Counted from the first letter of the stretch, positions 21,959 to 31,401 are shown. The stretch: 64,000 bases of DNA from Bacteroidota bacterium (GCA_016717725.1 JADKFA010000007.1:1-64000), one strand, 5' to 3'. Notes: a model not told the origin generated them from the sequence alone. A program made the numbers and translations.

Positions 21959-23019
21959 GTGAGTTCGATTTGAAGGTTTACATTAAATTCTTCTTCGTCA
22001 TGCGTAATGGCAAGCTGATGTTTTTGTGGATAGAGTAGCGATAATCTCTTTTTTACGTTGTACAATCCAATGCCAGCTTCTTTTTGATGGAGACCTGATT
22101 GTTCATCGGTTCCAATACTGTTTTTAACTTGTAATGCAACTTTATTGGGTTCGATGGTAAATCGGATGTGTACAAAACCATCACTGAAACGTTTGTCTAT
22201 TCCATGCTTAAATGCATTTTCAACGAAGTCGATGAATAGGAGTGGTGCGATGAGTTGCTCTTCCACTTCTCCTTCCACTTCAATGCGAATATCATAGCGA
22301 TTATGGTAACGGATACGTTGTAATTCTGTGTAACTTGTTATGAAGTCAATTTCCTTGCTTAACAAAACTTTTTCTTCATTTGCCTGATATAAAACGTAAC
22401 GCATAATGTCACTTAATTTTAATACCATCTCCGAAGCTTTCTCCGAATTTTTTAAAGTGAGTGAGTAAAGATTGTTTAATGTGTTGAATAAGAAATGCGG
22501 ATGAATTTGCGCTTTGAGAGCATTCAATTCAAGTTGTAATTTTTCTTTTTGAAGTTTTAGTAATTCGTTTTGCGTAATGAAAGCTATCAGTGTATATTTT
22601 AATGCATACGTCAGAATAACTACAATTAAACCTTCTAATAAATCGAAGTTTGGTGTCATGTTTCCTACAAATCGAGTCATGCGTTCGGGCATGTTCTCTC
22701 TCGGTATGGTAGTCAGTAATTGGTAGTTCAAAAGAGAATAGCCATAAATACTTAACCCTGTAATGGTGAAGTAGGTAATATATTTTTTCTGGTTGAGTAA
22801 TTTAGGAACGTACAAATAAAGGTGAATGTACACCAAGGGTACCTGACTTAAAAAAACAATAAGTACATAAGCTAATCCCCATTTTACTCCCCAGAGTGAA
22901 TAGGTATCGTAAAAGGATCGAGTTAACCAAACTACCCAAAAAAGAGAATGTAAAATTATACTCTGCGCTTTCTTGTTGGGAAGACGGGTGTAAAATTTTT
23001 CTATGAGTTTGTCAATCAT
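21955..23019 (-). CDS. LytS-type sensor histidine kinase (His_kinase PF06580 class)
   Basis: The 354-residue membrane kinase phosphorylates the adjacent LytTR regulator. Four hydrophobic segments occupy about residues 20-150. A short coiled coil (LLKLQKEKLQLELNALKAQ) leads to the phosphoacceptor motif HPHFLFNTLNNL (from His173). The ATPase domain has the N box DFVENAFKHGI and the glycine motif GIGLYNVKKRLSLLY. There is no large extracellular sensor domain, so the stimulus is probably sensed in or near the membrane. A -7 box lies only 5 bases before the ATG, suggesting a nearly leaderless mRNA for the two-gene operon. Confidence 0.92.
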   Translation of the reverse strand: MIDKLIEKFYTRLPNKKAQSIILHSLFWVVWLTRSFYDTYSLWGVKWGLAYVLIVFLSQVPLVYIHLYLYVPKLLNQKKYITYFTITGLSIYGYSLLNYQLLTTIPRENMPERMTRFVGNMTPNFDLLEGLIVVILTYALKYTLIAFITQNELLKLQKEKLQLELNALKAQIHPHFLFNTLNNLYSLTLKNSEKASEMVLKLSDIMRYVLYQANEEKVLLSKEIDFITSYTELQRIRYHNRYDIRIEVEGEVEEQLIAPLLFIDFVENAFKHGIDKRFSDGFVHIRFTIEPNKVALQVKNSIGTDEQSGLHQKEAGIGLYNVKKRLSLLYPQKHQLAITHDEEEFNVNLQIELT

Positions 23020-23024
23020 CTAAT

Positions 23025-23032
23025 CAAATATA
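23025..23032 (-). promoter_or_regulatory. -7 box TATATTTG before the LytS/LytTR operon
   Basis: A perfect TAnnTTTG match ends 5 bases before ATG 23019 on the minus strand. I find no TTG at the usual upstream distance. If used, the transcript would have almost no leader. Confidence 0.5.
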
Positions 23033-23094
23033 CTAAAGCTACCGGATTTGATTGGGTTTTTTAGTCAAATACTATTTAAGCCCCGACCAAATAA

Positions 23095-23130
23095 AGAAAC
23101 CGTCGGATAAATGAATATTCGACGGTTTCT
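23095..23130 (-). terminator. Terminator hairpin downstream of typA
   Basis: An 11-bp stem (AGAAACCGTCG / CGACGGTTTCT) encloses a 14-base AT-rich loop, 24 bp past the typA stop. On the minus strand a short T-rich stretch (TTTATTT) follows. The loop is long and the T run imperfect, so efficiency is uncertain. Confidence 0.65.
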
Positions 23131-23153
23131 GAAAGAGTTAAAGGAAAATGCAA

Positions 23154-24965
23154 TTAAGCGTTTTCTGTTTTTTTAGCATTGCGTTTACGCTCGTTATCAT
23201 CTAAATAAATCTTACGCATACGTAAAGATTTAGGAGTGATCTCAAGGTATTCATCTTTTTCAATATATTCCATGGCTTCTTCTAATGAGAAGTTGGTTTT
23301 CGGAGCTATTCTAACGTTGTCGTCACTACCCGAAGCACGCATGTTGGTTAACTTTTTTGCCTCGCAAAGGTTGATTACTAAATCATCAGGGCGAATATGT
23401 TGTCCAATAATTTGTCCCCCATAAATTTGTTCACCAGCATCAATGAAGAAGAATCCACGATCTTGCATTCGGTCAATAGAGTAGGGAGTAGAGGTACCCG
23501 TTTCTTTCGATAATAATACTCCTGCCATTCTACCTTGGATACTTCCTTTCCAAGGCTCAAATCGTGAAAAACGATGCGCCATAATAGCTCTTCCTGCTGT
23601 AGCCGTTAAAATATTACTACGTAAACCTATCAATCCACGTGCAGGAATATCAAACTCTAAATGTTGTAAGTCACCTTTAGGTTCCATGATTTTCATTTCA
23701 CCTTTCTTCTGAGTCACTAATTCGATTACTTTTCCGGCTACTTCTTCCGGAACATCTACTGTTAAATGTTCAATGGGTTCGTTTTTCTTTCCGTCAATTT
23801 CTTTGATGATTACTTGGGGTTGTCCCACTTGCATCTCATAGCCTTCACGACGCATGGTCTCAATTAAAATGGATAAATGCAATACTCCACGACCATAAAC
23901 TAAATAAGCATCAGGTGAACCTGTCTCTTCAATTCTCATCGCTAGGTTTTTCTCCAACTCTTTGTACAAGCGATCGCGGATATGCCTCGACGTTACAAAT
24001 CGGCCTTCCTTACCAAAGAAAGGAGAATTGTTAATCGTGAACAACATACACATCGTTGGCTCATCTACATAAATCGGTTTCAACGCCTCTGGATTTTCAA
24101 AATCAGCGATGGTATCACCAATATCGAAATCTTCAATTCCAGTGATCGCACATAAGTCGCCACTAAATACTTCATCAATTTTACGTCTTCCTAAACCTTC
24201 AAAAACCATCACTTCTTTCACGCGCATCTTTTTCATGCTACCATCTTTCTTCATCAATGTCACGGGTTGATTTTCTTTCAACGAACCACGGTTCATACGA
24301 CCTATCGCAATTCTACCAACATAAGTGGAGAAATCAAGAGAGGTAATTAAAAGCTGAGGTGTTCCTTCTATCTTTTCAGGGCCAGGGAAATATTCAATGA
24401 TGGTGTCCAACAAAGGAGTAATGTTGTCGGTTGGTTCTTTCCAATCGAGACTCATCCATCCTTGTTTTGACGAACCATATACCGTTGGGAAACTTAATTG
24501 ATCTTCTGTTGCATCTAAATGGAAGAATAAATCAAAAACTTTTTCATGAACTTCATCAGGACGACAATTTTCTTTGTCAACTTTATTAATTACTAAAACG
24601 GCTTTCTTACCCATCTCTAAAGCTTTCGATAATACGAAACGCGTTTGAGGCATTGGACCTTCAAATGCATCCACAAGTAAGATTACACCATCCGCCATAT
24701 TCATAACACGCTCTACTTCTCCGCCAAAATCGGCGTGACCTGGTGTGTCAATAATATTAATCTTGATTCCTTTGTAGTGAACAGATACGTTTTTAGCAAC
24801 AATTGTAATCCCTCTTTCACGCTCAAGGTCGTTGTTGTCGAGGATCAAATCACCCGTTTTTTCGTTCTCTCTAAATAATTCTGTTTGATGCAGAATTTTG
24901 TCCACCAAGGTCGTTTTTCCGTGGTCAACGTGGGCAATAATGGCAATGTTGCGAATAGCTTGCAT
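23154..24965 (-). CDS. typA: Ribosome-binding GTPase TypA/BipA
   Basis: This intact 603-residue protein is the translation-factor GTPase TypA (BipA), which binds the 70S ribosome and supports 50S assembly and stress or cold adaptation. All G motifs are visible: G1 AHVDHGKTTLVD (residues 11-22), G2 ERGITIVAKN, G3 DTPGHADFGGE, and G4 NKVD. Domain II, the EF-G-like domain III/V region (RGVLHLSILIETMRREGYEM) and the TypA-specific C-terminal domain (PARGLIGLRSNILTATAGRA) follow in order. Length matches the family. The gene is transcribed alone, with a -7 box about 70 bases upstream and a terminator just downstream. Confidence 0.97.
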   Translation of the reverse strand: MQAIRNIAIIAHVDHGKTTLVDKILHQTELFRENEKTGDLILDNNDLERERGITIVAKNVSVHYKGIKINIIDTPGHADFGGEVERVMNMADGVILLVDAFEGPMPQTRFVLSKALEMGKKAVLVINKVDKENCRPDEVHEKVFDLFFHLDATEDQLSFPTVYGSSKQGWMSLDWKEPTDNITPLLDTIIEYFPGPEKIEGTPQLLITSLDFSTYVGRIAIGRMNRGSLKENQPVTLMKKDGSMKKMRVKEVMVFEGLGRRKIDEVFSGDLCAITGIEDFDIGDTIADFENPEALKPIYVDEPTMCMLFTINNSPFFGKEGRFVTSRHIRDRLYKELEKNLAMRIEETGSPDAYLVYGRGVLHLSILIETMRREGYEMQVGQPQVIIKEIDGKKNEPIEHLTVDVPEEVAGKVIELVTQKKGEMKIMEPKGDLQHLEFDIPARGLIGLRSNILTATAGRAIMAHRFSRFEPWKGSIQGRMAGVLLSKETGTSTPYSIDRMQDRGFFFIDAGEQIYGGQIIGQHIRPDDLVINLCEAKKLTNMRASGSDDNVRIAPKTNFSLEEAMEYIEKDEYLEITPKSLRMRKIYLDDNERKRNAKKTENA

Positions 24966-25033
24966 GTTAATTCTTTAAGTTTTTTGATTATCTTATTGAT
25001 AATCAGTTGTTTTTGTTTTCCTAAAAGGTTCTG

Positions 25034-25041
25034 CAAAGATA
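25034..25041 (-). promoter_or_regulatory. -7 box TATCTTTG for typA
   Basis: A perfect TAnnTTTG box on the minus strand lies 69 bases before ATG 24965, giving a leader of about 60 bases. No TTG is at the classic spacing. It is back to back with the rightward lpxD-like promoter 180 bp away. Confidence 0.5.
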
Positions 25042-25219
25042 TGCTTTTTAGTCGGCATCAGGAAATGAATTTTTTGTTAATCAATGACCTTTCATGTAAA
25101 GCTCTACGAAAAGAAAGAGGTAAGATGGGAAAAAAGTATCCTTCATTCTTCCTTTTTATTCGTTTCAATGGTTGAAGTTGGTTGTTATTACGATGGAAAT
25201 GTTAAAACCTTTCTTGTTT

Positions 25220-25253
25220 TTGAAAAGGGTAGGTTGAAGTTTGTGTATTTTTG
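25220..25253 (+). promoter_or_regulatory. Full TTG-N23-TAnnTTTG promoter for the lpxD-like operon
   Basis: TTG at 25220-25222 and TATTTTTG at 25246-25253 are separated by 23 bp, within the 17-23 bp known for Bacteroidota. Transcription would begin near 25259, leaving a leader of under 10 bases before ATG 25266. This rules out the TTG at 25251 as a start because it lies in the box. Confidence 0.7.
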
Positions 25254-25265
25254 TCTTCACGAATC

Positions 25266-26195
25266 ATGAAATTAAATCCAACCTTTACACTTGCTTCCCT
25301 CGCAGAAATGGTGAATGGAAGAGTCATCGGTAATCCGGATGCCGTAGTTACCGGAATCAATGAAATTCATAGAGTAGAAACTGGTGACCTTACTTTTGTA
25401 GATCATCCAAAGTATTACGATAAAGCTTTGCAGTCGGCAGCCACATTCGTTTTAATCAATAAGGAGGTGGAAGCACCTGCAGGCAAAGGACTAATTTTTT
25501 CAGATGATCCCTTTCGCGATTATGTTTACCTCACTCGAAAGTTTATGCCTTTTGTGCCTTCGTCGAGTGCAATAGATCCATCAGCAAAAATTGGTAAAGG
25601 AACCATCATTCAACCCAATGTTTCCATCGGACCCAATGTAATTATTGGTGAAAATTGCATTATTCATAGCGGTGTTGTCATTTACAGCCATTGTGTATTA
25701 GGTAATCATGTTATTGTGCATGCAAATTCAGTGTTGGGTGCAGATGCGTTTTACTTTAAGCGACGACCTGATTTTTATGAAAAGATGCATTCATGTGGTC
25801 GTGTAGTTATACACGATTATGTTGAAATTGGTGCATGCTGTACGATCGATCGTGGTGTTTCTTCAGATACTATCATTGGAAAAGGAACGAAGCTCGATAA
25901 TCACATTCAAATAGGGCACGATACCATCATTGGAAAAAATTGTTTGTTTGCCTCTCATGTTGGTGTGGCAGGATGTGTTAATATTGAAGATGAAGTAATC
26001 TTGTGGGGTCAAGTAGGATGTCAGAAAGATTTAACCATAGGAAAAGGTGCTATCGTTCTCGGTCAATCGGGAATTGCAAAGTCGATAGAAGGCGGAAAAG
26101 TATATTTTGGAAGTCCAGTGAAGGAAGCTCGAGAGAAAATGAAGGAATTAGCATTGATGAATAGATTGCCCGAGTTGTTTGAAAAGATAAAATAG
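25266..26195 (+). CDS. LpxD-like UDP-3-O-acylglucosamine N-acyltransferase
   Basis: The product (309 residues) belongs to the left-handed beta-helix acyltransferases of lipid A synthesis. The N-terminal uridine-binding domain is present (LAEMVNGRVIGNPDAVVTGI, then GDLTFVDHPKYYDKALQSA). Hexapeptide repeats run from about residue 95 (IGKGTIIQPNVSIGPNVIIG) to 285. The catalytic-His motif is recognisable as IQIGHDTIIG. It is shorter than typical LpxD (about 340), and Bacteroidota often carry a second, shorter LpxD homologue outside the lpx cluster; with no lpxC, fabZ or lpxA nearby this could be that paralogue. It is followed at once by a SpoIIE-type phosphatase, apparently co-transcribed. Confidence 0.85.
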   Translation: MKLNPTFTLASLAEMVNGRVIGNPDAVVTGINEIHRVETGDLTFVDHPKYYDKALQSAATFVLINKEVEAPAGKGLIFSDDPFRDYVYLTRKFMPFVPSSSAIDPSAKIGKGTIIQPNVSIGPNVIIGENCIIHSGVVIYSHCVLGNHVIVHANSVLGADAFYFKRRPDFYEKMHSCGRVVIHDYVEIGACCTIDRGVSSDTIIGKGTKLDNHIQIGHDTIIGKNCLFASHVGVAGCVNIEDEVILWGQVGCQKDLTIGKGAIVLGQSGIAKSIEGGKVYFGSPVKEAREKMKELALMNRLPELFEKIK

Positions 26196-26199
26196 GAGG
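26194..26199 (+). promoter_or_regulatory. Strong Shine-Dalgarno AGGAGG deciding the phosphatase start
   Basis: AGGAGG overlaps the stop codon of the lpxD-like gene and sits 6 bases before ATG 26206. Such perfect sites are unusual in Bacteroidota, where leaders mostly lack them. It selects ATG 26206 over the TTG at 26200. Confidence 0.7.
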
Positions 26200-26205
26200 T
26201 TGCAG

Positions 26206-27456
26206 ATGGATCAACAATTGAAGCGAGAAAAGAGCAATGATGTGGAGTTGTATGTGAAGAAACAGCAATTGCATTGGTTGCTTCAAATTACCAAAGCCAT
26301 CAACTATAATATGCCAGCAACTCAGCTTTTTGAAATTTATGAGATTGTAATGCGCGAGCAGCTAAAAGTGCAAAATTTAGCGTTGTTTGTTCATGAGTCG
26401 CAATGGAAAAAAATGTTGGCGTATGGTGCTCATGAAAATTTCCTGATCAATAATCAAGAAGTTTTGGAGACTCGTTTTTCCGAGCTGAATCAGCTTCAAT
26501 TTAATAATGTGCAACTGCCCGATTGGGTGCAAGGCTTCGAAAGTATTATTCCGGTTTATCACAATGAACGAGCCTTGGCGTATGCTTTCATTGGCGATTT
26601 GCAACATGATGGAATTAGTCATATGAAGGAAGTGCTTCCTTTTATTCATACGATCACCAATATTATTGTGGTGGCCATCGAAAATAAACGCTTAACAAAA
26701 GATACTATTTTGCAAGCGCAGATGCAACGCGAAATGGAGTTGGCAGCAAGGATGCAAACCATGCTTTTTCCTGCTCATTTACCTGCCGATAAACGCGTGG
26801 ATCTCGCGGCAACCTATTTGCCACATCAACAAGTAGGAGGTGATTACTATGATTACATTCAACTCAATGACGATGAATTGATGATTTGCTTAGCTGATGT
26901 ATCAGGAAAAGGAATTTCTGCTGCTATTTTGATGTCTAATTTTCAAGCAAATTTAAATGCGAAGGCGCATCATTTTACAACATTAAAAGAACTCGTGATC
27001 GACTTAAATGCAAGCGTAAACAAGAGTGCAAAGGGTGAAAAATTTATTACCGCATTCATCGGTGTTCTCAATACAAAAACGCATCAGTTTCGCTACATTA
27101 ATGCGGGACAAAATCCTCCGTTTATTTTATCAAACGGAAAATTTCAATTATTGGAAAAGGGAAGTACAGGATTGGGAATGTTTGAGGATCTTCCCTTTGT
27201 GAACGAAGGCATTGCAGAAATGAAACCAAACGATGTTTTATTTTGTTATACCGATGGAATTGTAGAGCAGGAGAATGAAGTAGGAGATACTTTTAGTTTG
27301 GAAATTTTGATGGAAATGATTCATAAAAATGAAGATGTTTTCACGATGAAAGATTTACATTTCCGTGTGTTGGATACCTTTAATGAATTTAGAAAAGATA
27401 CCGAGGCTATTGACGATGTAACTTTATTGAGTTGCAGAATTCTCCCCAATCTTTGA
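26206..27456 (+). CDS. SpoIIE-type PP2C serine phosphatase with N-terminal GAF-like domain
   Basis: This 416-residue soluble protein has an N-terminal helical/GAF-like sensor region (about residues 20-165; VQNLALFVHESQWKKMLAYG) and a C-terminal PP2C-SpoIIE domain (about 185-416). Metal- and phosphate-binding motifs are in place: QQVGGDYYDYIQL, LADVSGKGISAAILM, YTDGIVEQENE and DDVTLLSC. Such phosphatases act on anti-sigma-factor antagonists or similar partners in partner-switching pathways; no STAS or anti-sigma gene lies nearby. It begins 10 bp after the lpxD-like stop with a strong ribosome-binding site. Its last 33 bases overlap the convergent O-antigen-ligase-like gene. Confidence 0.9.
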   Translation: MDQQLKREKSNDVELYVKKQQLHWLLQITKAINYNMPATQLFEIYEIVMREQLKVQNLALFVHESQWKKMLAYGAHENFLINNQEVLETRFSELNQLQFNNVQLPDWVQGFESIIPVYHNERALAYAFIGDLQHDGISHMKEVLPFIHTITNIIVVAIENKRLTKDTILQAQMQREMELAARMQTMLFPAHLPADKRVDLAATYLPHQQVGGDYYDYIQLNDDELMICLADVSGKGISAAILMSNFQANLNAKAHHFTTLKELVIDLNASVNKSAKGEKFITAFIGVLNTKTHQFRYINAGQNPPFILSNGKFQLLEKGSTGLGMFEDLPFVNEGIAEMKPNDVLFCYTDGIVEQENEVGDTFSLEILMEMIHKNEDVFTMKDLHFRVLDTFNEFRKDTEAIDDVTLLSCRILPNL

Positions 27457-28899
27457 TTCTTTTTGATCGGTATCAAAAATTTGTAATGCCACCAATACCG
27501 CTATAAATCCCCAAAAAGGTACGGATGCTTTTTCAGTATCTAAAAAATAGTTGAGTACACCATGTACCCAATAAGTGACTAAGCCCAATAAAATTCCTCG
27601 CGCTAATAATACATTTGAATAATTCCTAGTGCGTTTTAAATAGTTGGAAGTACTCTGAGCAACTGCAGCAATGAGTCCTAAAAAAAGAAGTGGTGCCATA
27701 AATCCTTGCTCTGATAGTGGTCCTAAATATTCGCTATGCGAACCTCCTCCTTCCGAGAAATTGGTGCTAATGGCCGAACGCTCCGAATATTTTTGGTAAG
27801 CACCATACTTGAACATATACGTTCCAGGGCCGAATCCAAAGATTGGTCGATCAGCAAACATTCGCAAGGCACACGCCCAACGGTTTAATCGTTCTATATT
27901 TGAATCATCACTCGAAATATTTCCGATGGATTGAACATGCGCTGCATAATCGTCCGACGAAACTTTTTCGTTGCTTTCTAACTGCATGGTGATTTGCGTT
28001 CGGAAAAGGAATGCTAAAAGAATCAATAAAATGAAACCACTATAAATTAAAGCTGATTTTAAGCGTAGAATAAAGACTAAATAACAACACAAAGCAGCTA
28101 TCAATCCCACCCAAGCTGCACGAGTATAACTTAAGATGGTGGCGGTTATTAAAATGGCTAATACAAAGCCTGAAATAATTCTGATGTTTTTCGTTCGGGA
28201 CTTGTCCACTACAAAAGCAATCATCACCGGAATGAAAAAGCTTAGTACAGCAGCATAAGCTGTGTGGTCATTGTAAAAGGGTGTCATAGCGGTATGCGCG
28301 ATTTCCTCACTGAAATCTGCATTGGCGTGATTGAGGATCGTGTAGCCAATAACTAAAAGTAGCGGAATGGTATAGTACCATATAAACTTGCTAATATTTT
28401 CTTTTTTAGAAAATAAATACAAAAGCATAAAGTAAAAAACACTGATATAACAGTAGCGAGCTAGTGTCGATTTAAAAGAAACCAAGGGCATACTACTGGT
28501 AAACGATGTAATCGTATACCAGAGAAGATGTAAAAGAATGATGATAGTAACAGGATGTTTTAATATTCTTTTATCTAAGCCACCATCTAAAAAAACTTTT
28601 AACCAAAAAATAATGAATAGCGCAAACATGAGTGGTTCGGATGGTAAGCTAACACCTATCCCGACACTTGTTTGAGCTAAGTTGAGCGATAATGGAGTAA
28701 TCAATACTGATAAAAAGATGATTGAATCGAGACGATAGATCATCAACAATAAAATAAAAAAAACCACCGGTAATCCAGCTAAAAAGACCATCCCCTTTAA
28801 CATTCCCCAACCTAAAAAAAGAGCGAAGAGCACTACTAAAGCATAAAACCAATTGATTTGATCTTTGCTAAATTTAGTAGTGAACATCGAACTATTCAT
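27424..28899 (-). CDS. O-antigen ligase/polymerase-like membrane protein (Wzy_C)
   Basis: This 491-residue protein has about eleven hydrophobic segments and the periplasmic loop typical of O-antigen ligase and Wzy-like polymerases (about residues 310-400). Within the loop lie RPIFGFGPGTYMF and GGGSHSEYLGPLSEQGFMAP, the family's conserved G-x-G-P-G-x-x and H-x-x-x-L elements. It is the last gene of a leftward trio with a Wzz-like protein (5 bp away) and a flippase, so it should join or polymerise surface polysaccharide. Ligase versus polymerase cannot be decided from sequence alone. Its 3' end overlaps the convergent phosphatase gene by 33 bp. Confidence 0.85.
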   Translation of the reverse strand: MNSSMFTTKFSKDQINWFYALVVLFALFLGWGMLKGMVFLAGLPVVFFILLLMIYRLDSIIFLSVLITPLSLNLAQTSVGIGVSLPSEPLMFALFIIFWLKVFLDGGLDKRILKHPVTIIILLHLLWYTITSFTSSMPLVSFKSTLARYCYISVFYFMLLYLFSKKENISKFIWYYTIPLLLVIGYTILNHANADFSEEIAHTAMTPFYNDHTAYAAVLSFFIPVMIAFVVDKSRTKNIRIISGFVLAILITATILSYTRAAWVGLIAALCCYLVFILRLKSALIYSGFILLILLAFLFRTQITMQLESNEKVSSDDYAAHVQSIGNISSDDSNIERLNRWACALRMFADRPIFGFGPGTYMFKYGAYQKYSERSAISTNFSEGGGSHSEYLGPLSEQGFMAPLLFLGLIAAVAQSTSNYLKRTRNYSNVLLARGILLGLVTYWVHGVLNYFLDTEKASVPFWGFIAVLVALQIFDTDQKESKIGENSATQ

Positions 28900-28904
28900 T
28901 CGTT

Positions 28905-29881
28905 TTAAGAATTTAGTTCTTTTTCGAAACGATTTTTAAAATGCTCCTGATAAATCATCACCAGAAGTGCAAAAAGTAGTACACCCGCAGTGAACATTAA
29001 CATAATTAAAGTACGTTTAGGTGAATCTTTGCGCTCAGGTGGTGTTGCTTTGGAAATGACATTATGAAATTTCATTTCTTTTCTGGTGTCGGTTAAGGCT
29101 TGCTCATAGCTCAATTTGTAAGCGGAGTATTCACCACGCACTTTCCACAAGATTTCTTTTAAGAAGACGTATTCTCCTCCTTTTTCCTCTAGATTCTTAC
29201 GCGTTGTTTCAAGTTTTGAATTGGCACCCCCAGAAGCAACGGCACGGTAATATTCTCTGGAGAATCCTTGCACCATATTGTCAAATTCAGTAATGCCGTA
29301 TTTAATTCTAATTTCTTTTATGGCATTCTCTAAAGAATCAACCTCCCTTTTTTATCCCTCATTTGCTTTTCAATAATGGTCACTACTTCATTGGCACGAA
29401 CTCGGACTAAACTAATTGCTTTTTGGTCAACAAAGGATAATATAGAATCGCACATAGCCGCAGCCGTTATTGGATTCTCATCTATTATGCTAATTTCAAT
29501 CGACTCGAATTCTGTTTTTGAAACTGAAATGTTTTCTTCGATTCGTTTCATGATCTCGAAACGAGGATAGTTTCCCGTACTATCTACATCATAATGGCTG
29601 TACAGATCAAATGCATTTACTAATTTCATTCTCACATCTTCCGAGTGTAAAAGCTGCACCATCTGTTCAGTAGCCGTTTCTTTAGAATACGTTTGAAGGT
29701 TTACTGGATAAATAATTGTTTGTGCCTTAAACATAGGCTTCATAAAAACAGGAAGTGTAAAAACAAAAGATATAAGGATGGAGGCGATGCCTACATAAAT
29801 TAACTGCTTTTTCCATTTAACAATGAACTGCATTAATCGTACTGCATCTAATTTTTCTGACGCTTTAGGCGTTGGATTCAT
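28905..29881 (-). CDS. Wzz-like polysaccharide chain-length/export protein (frameshifted)
   Basis: The reconstructed protein has 325 residues. An N-terminal membrane helix (about 25-50) and a C-terminal one (TLIMLMFTAGVLLFALLVMI) bracket a periplasmic region with coiled-coil character, the Wzz/PCP layout. The N-terminal domain reads FKAQTIIYPVN; the Pro-rich segment PPERKDSPKRTLIML precedes the last helix as in Wzz proteins. The frame breaks at 29348-29353: the run of six T (A on the coding strand) read as seven gives DKKREVDSLENAIKEI and joins both parts. That single-base loss looks like a sequence error. There is no tyrosine-kinase domain. It lies between the flippase and the ligase-like gene and probably controls chain length. 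Confidence 0.82.
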
Positions 29882-29940
29882 GTGGTTGTGATTTTTGGGA
29901 TGGCTAAAATAGTCTAAATGGATGAATTCAATGTAAGTAG

Positions 29941-31386
29941 TTAATTATCACCGTATTTAATGATTTTAAAAAGTTCTAGTGGTCGAATAAGATGAAGAAC
30001 TAAAGCCAATAAGAGACAGGCTCCTGCTGCAAATCCAGCTCTCCAAATAAAGTAACTTTCAAACTGACTCGTAAACCAAAATAATGAAAATGCGAGTAGG
30101 ATGAAGGTGAGATAACGGATTCCTAAAGCCCATCTAATTTTGAATTTAAAAATTGAATGTGCTAATAAAATCTGTGCGCCTGCAGTTAAGAATTGAGTGA
30201 ATAGGCTAGCAATGGCAGCTCCTTTTGCTTGATATTTAGGAATGAGTATAAAGTTCAATACTATGTTTAAGACCATTCCGGTCAATGCAACCATATTCAA
30301 TTGTTTTAAATTTCCATTCGCCGTGAGCAACGTTCCGAAAATGTAAACGGAGCTAATAGCTAAAAAGCAATTGATGATCAGCATAAATATTATCGATGAT
30401 TCTTCTACGTGTGCATGATACAATAATCCCATCAAATCGTGACTGTAAAATACACCACAGGCCATCACCATAATAGCCGGAACCGCAATGAATGAAAAGG
30501 AAAGTTCGGCTAATTCTTCAATCGGTTTTTTGTGTTTTAACATGTGCGAAAACATGGGAAGCAGTAACCCCGAGAAGAGAAATGCAATCATATTGGCAGC
30601 ATCTAAAAGCCGATAAGCCTGCGCATAGATACCAGCTTGCTCTGCTCCGTTGGGTAAAATCCTTTCAATCATCACGGAGTCGATTCGATTGTAAAAGGTC
30701 ATCAACAAAATCAAAATGGCAAAAGGATAACTCTTTTTGAGTATGACAAAGAAAAATTTTGGATCCCATTTTAAACTCAATTTATTTACACGAGAGGTTA
30801 AAATCAAAAAGGTGAATATAGCAGTGATGACATAAGCGAAAGTTTGCGCCCAAACAAACCATTCGATCTGAAATGGACTATCGGTGATGTTGCCCCAGAG
30901 CAAAGCACCACATAGAATAATCATAATGAACCGATCTAAAACCGAAATCATACTATCGGTTTTGAATAAATGTAAGCCAGCAATATTCGATCTTAAGTAC
31001 AAAATGAAGGATATTAACGCTTGATTTAAGAGCATAATGCAGAGCATTCCAAGTTCCCATCCTCTATAACCAAATGCATAAGCTACTAGTAAGCTGATGA
31101 GGAAGTAAACAAAAGAAAGAACCAGACGGAGCACCAATATTCCAGATAAGTGCTTTTGTAATAGATGGTTATGTTGAGCAATGTTGCGATTATTGTAATT
31201 GGTAATTCCTACATCCAGTAGTATATTGAAGAGAAAGGAGAAGTTGAACAAGGCTGCATATAACCCGTAAGATTCAGCTCCAACGGTATTTTGAACGGCT
31301 CGGTCTATTCCCAAAAGCCAAAAGGGCTTAATGAGAAGATTCAGGAATAAAAGAAATCCCAAATTGGTTACAAATTTTTTCTGCAT
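29941..31386 (-). CDS. Polysaccharide flippase (Wzx-like, MATE/MOP superfamily)
   Basis: The 481-residue protein has about 14 predicted membrane segments from the start (FVTNLGFLLFLNLLIKPFWL) to the end. It matches oligosaccharide flippases: FYNRIDSVMIERILPNGAEQ for helix 7 and its loop, and LNIVLNFILIPKYQAKGAA for the conserved late segment. I chose ATG 31386 because the alternative TTG at 31404 lies inside a TATTTTTG promoter box. It heads the leftward polysaccharide operon and should move lipid-linked repeat units across the inner membrane. No glycosyltransferases accompany it in this window. Confidence 0.9.
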   Translation of the reverse strand: MQKKFVTNLGFLLFLNLLIKPFWLLGIDRAVQNTVGAESYGLYAALFNFSFLFNILLDVGITNYNNRNIAQHNHLLQKHLSGILVLRLVLSFVYFLISLLVAYAFGYRGWELGMLCIMLLNQALISFILYLRSNIAGLHLFKTDSMISVLDRFIMIILCGALLWGNITDSPFQIEWFVWAQTFAYVITAIFTFLILTSRVNKLSLKWDPKFFFVILKKSYPFAILILLMTFYNRIDSVMIERILPNGAEQAGIYAQAYRLLDAANMIAFLFSGLLLPMFSHMLKHKKPIEELAELSFSFIAVPAIMVMACGVFYSHDLMGLLYHAHVEESSIIFMLIINCFLAISSVYIFGTLLTANGNLKQLNMVALTGMVLNIVLNFILIPKYQAKGAAIASLFTQFLTAGAQILLAHSIFKFKIRWALGIRYLTFILLAFSLFWFTSQFESYFIWRAGFAAGACLLLALVLHLIRPLELFKIIKYGDN

Positions 31387-31401
31387 GTCTTGTCTAGCTC
31401 G

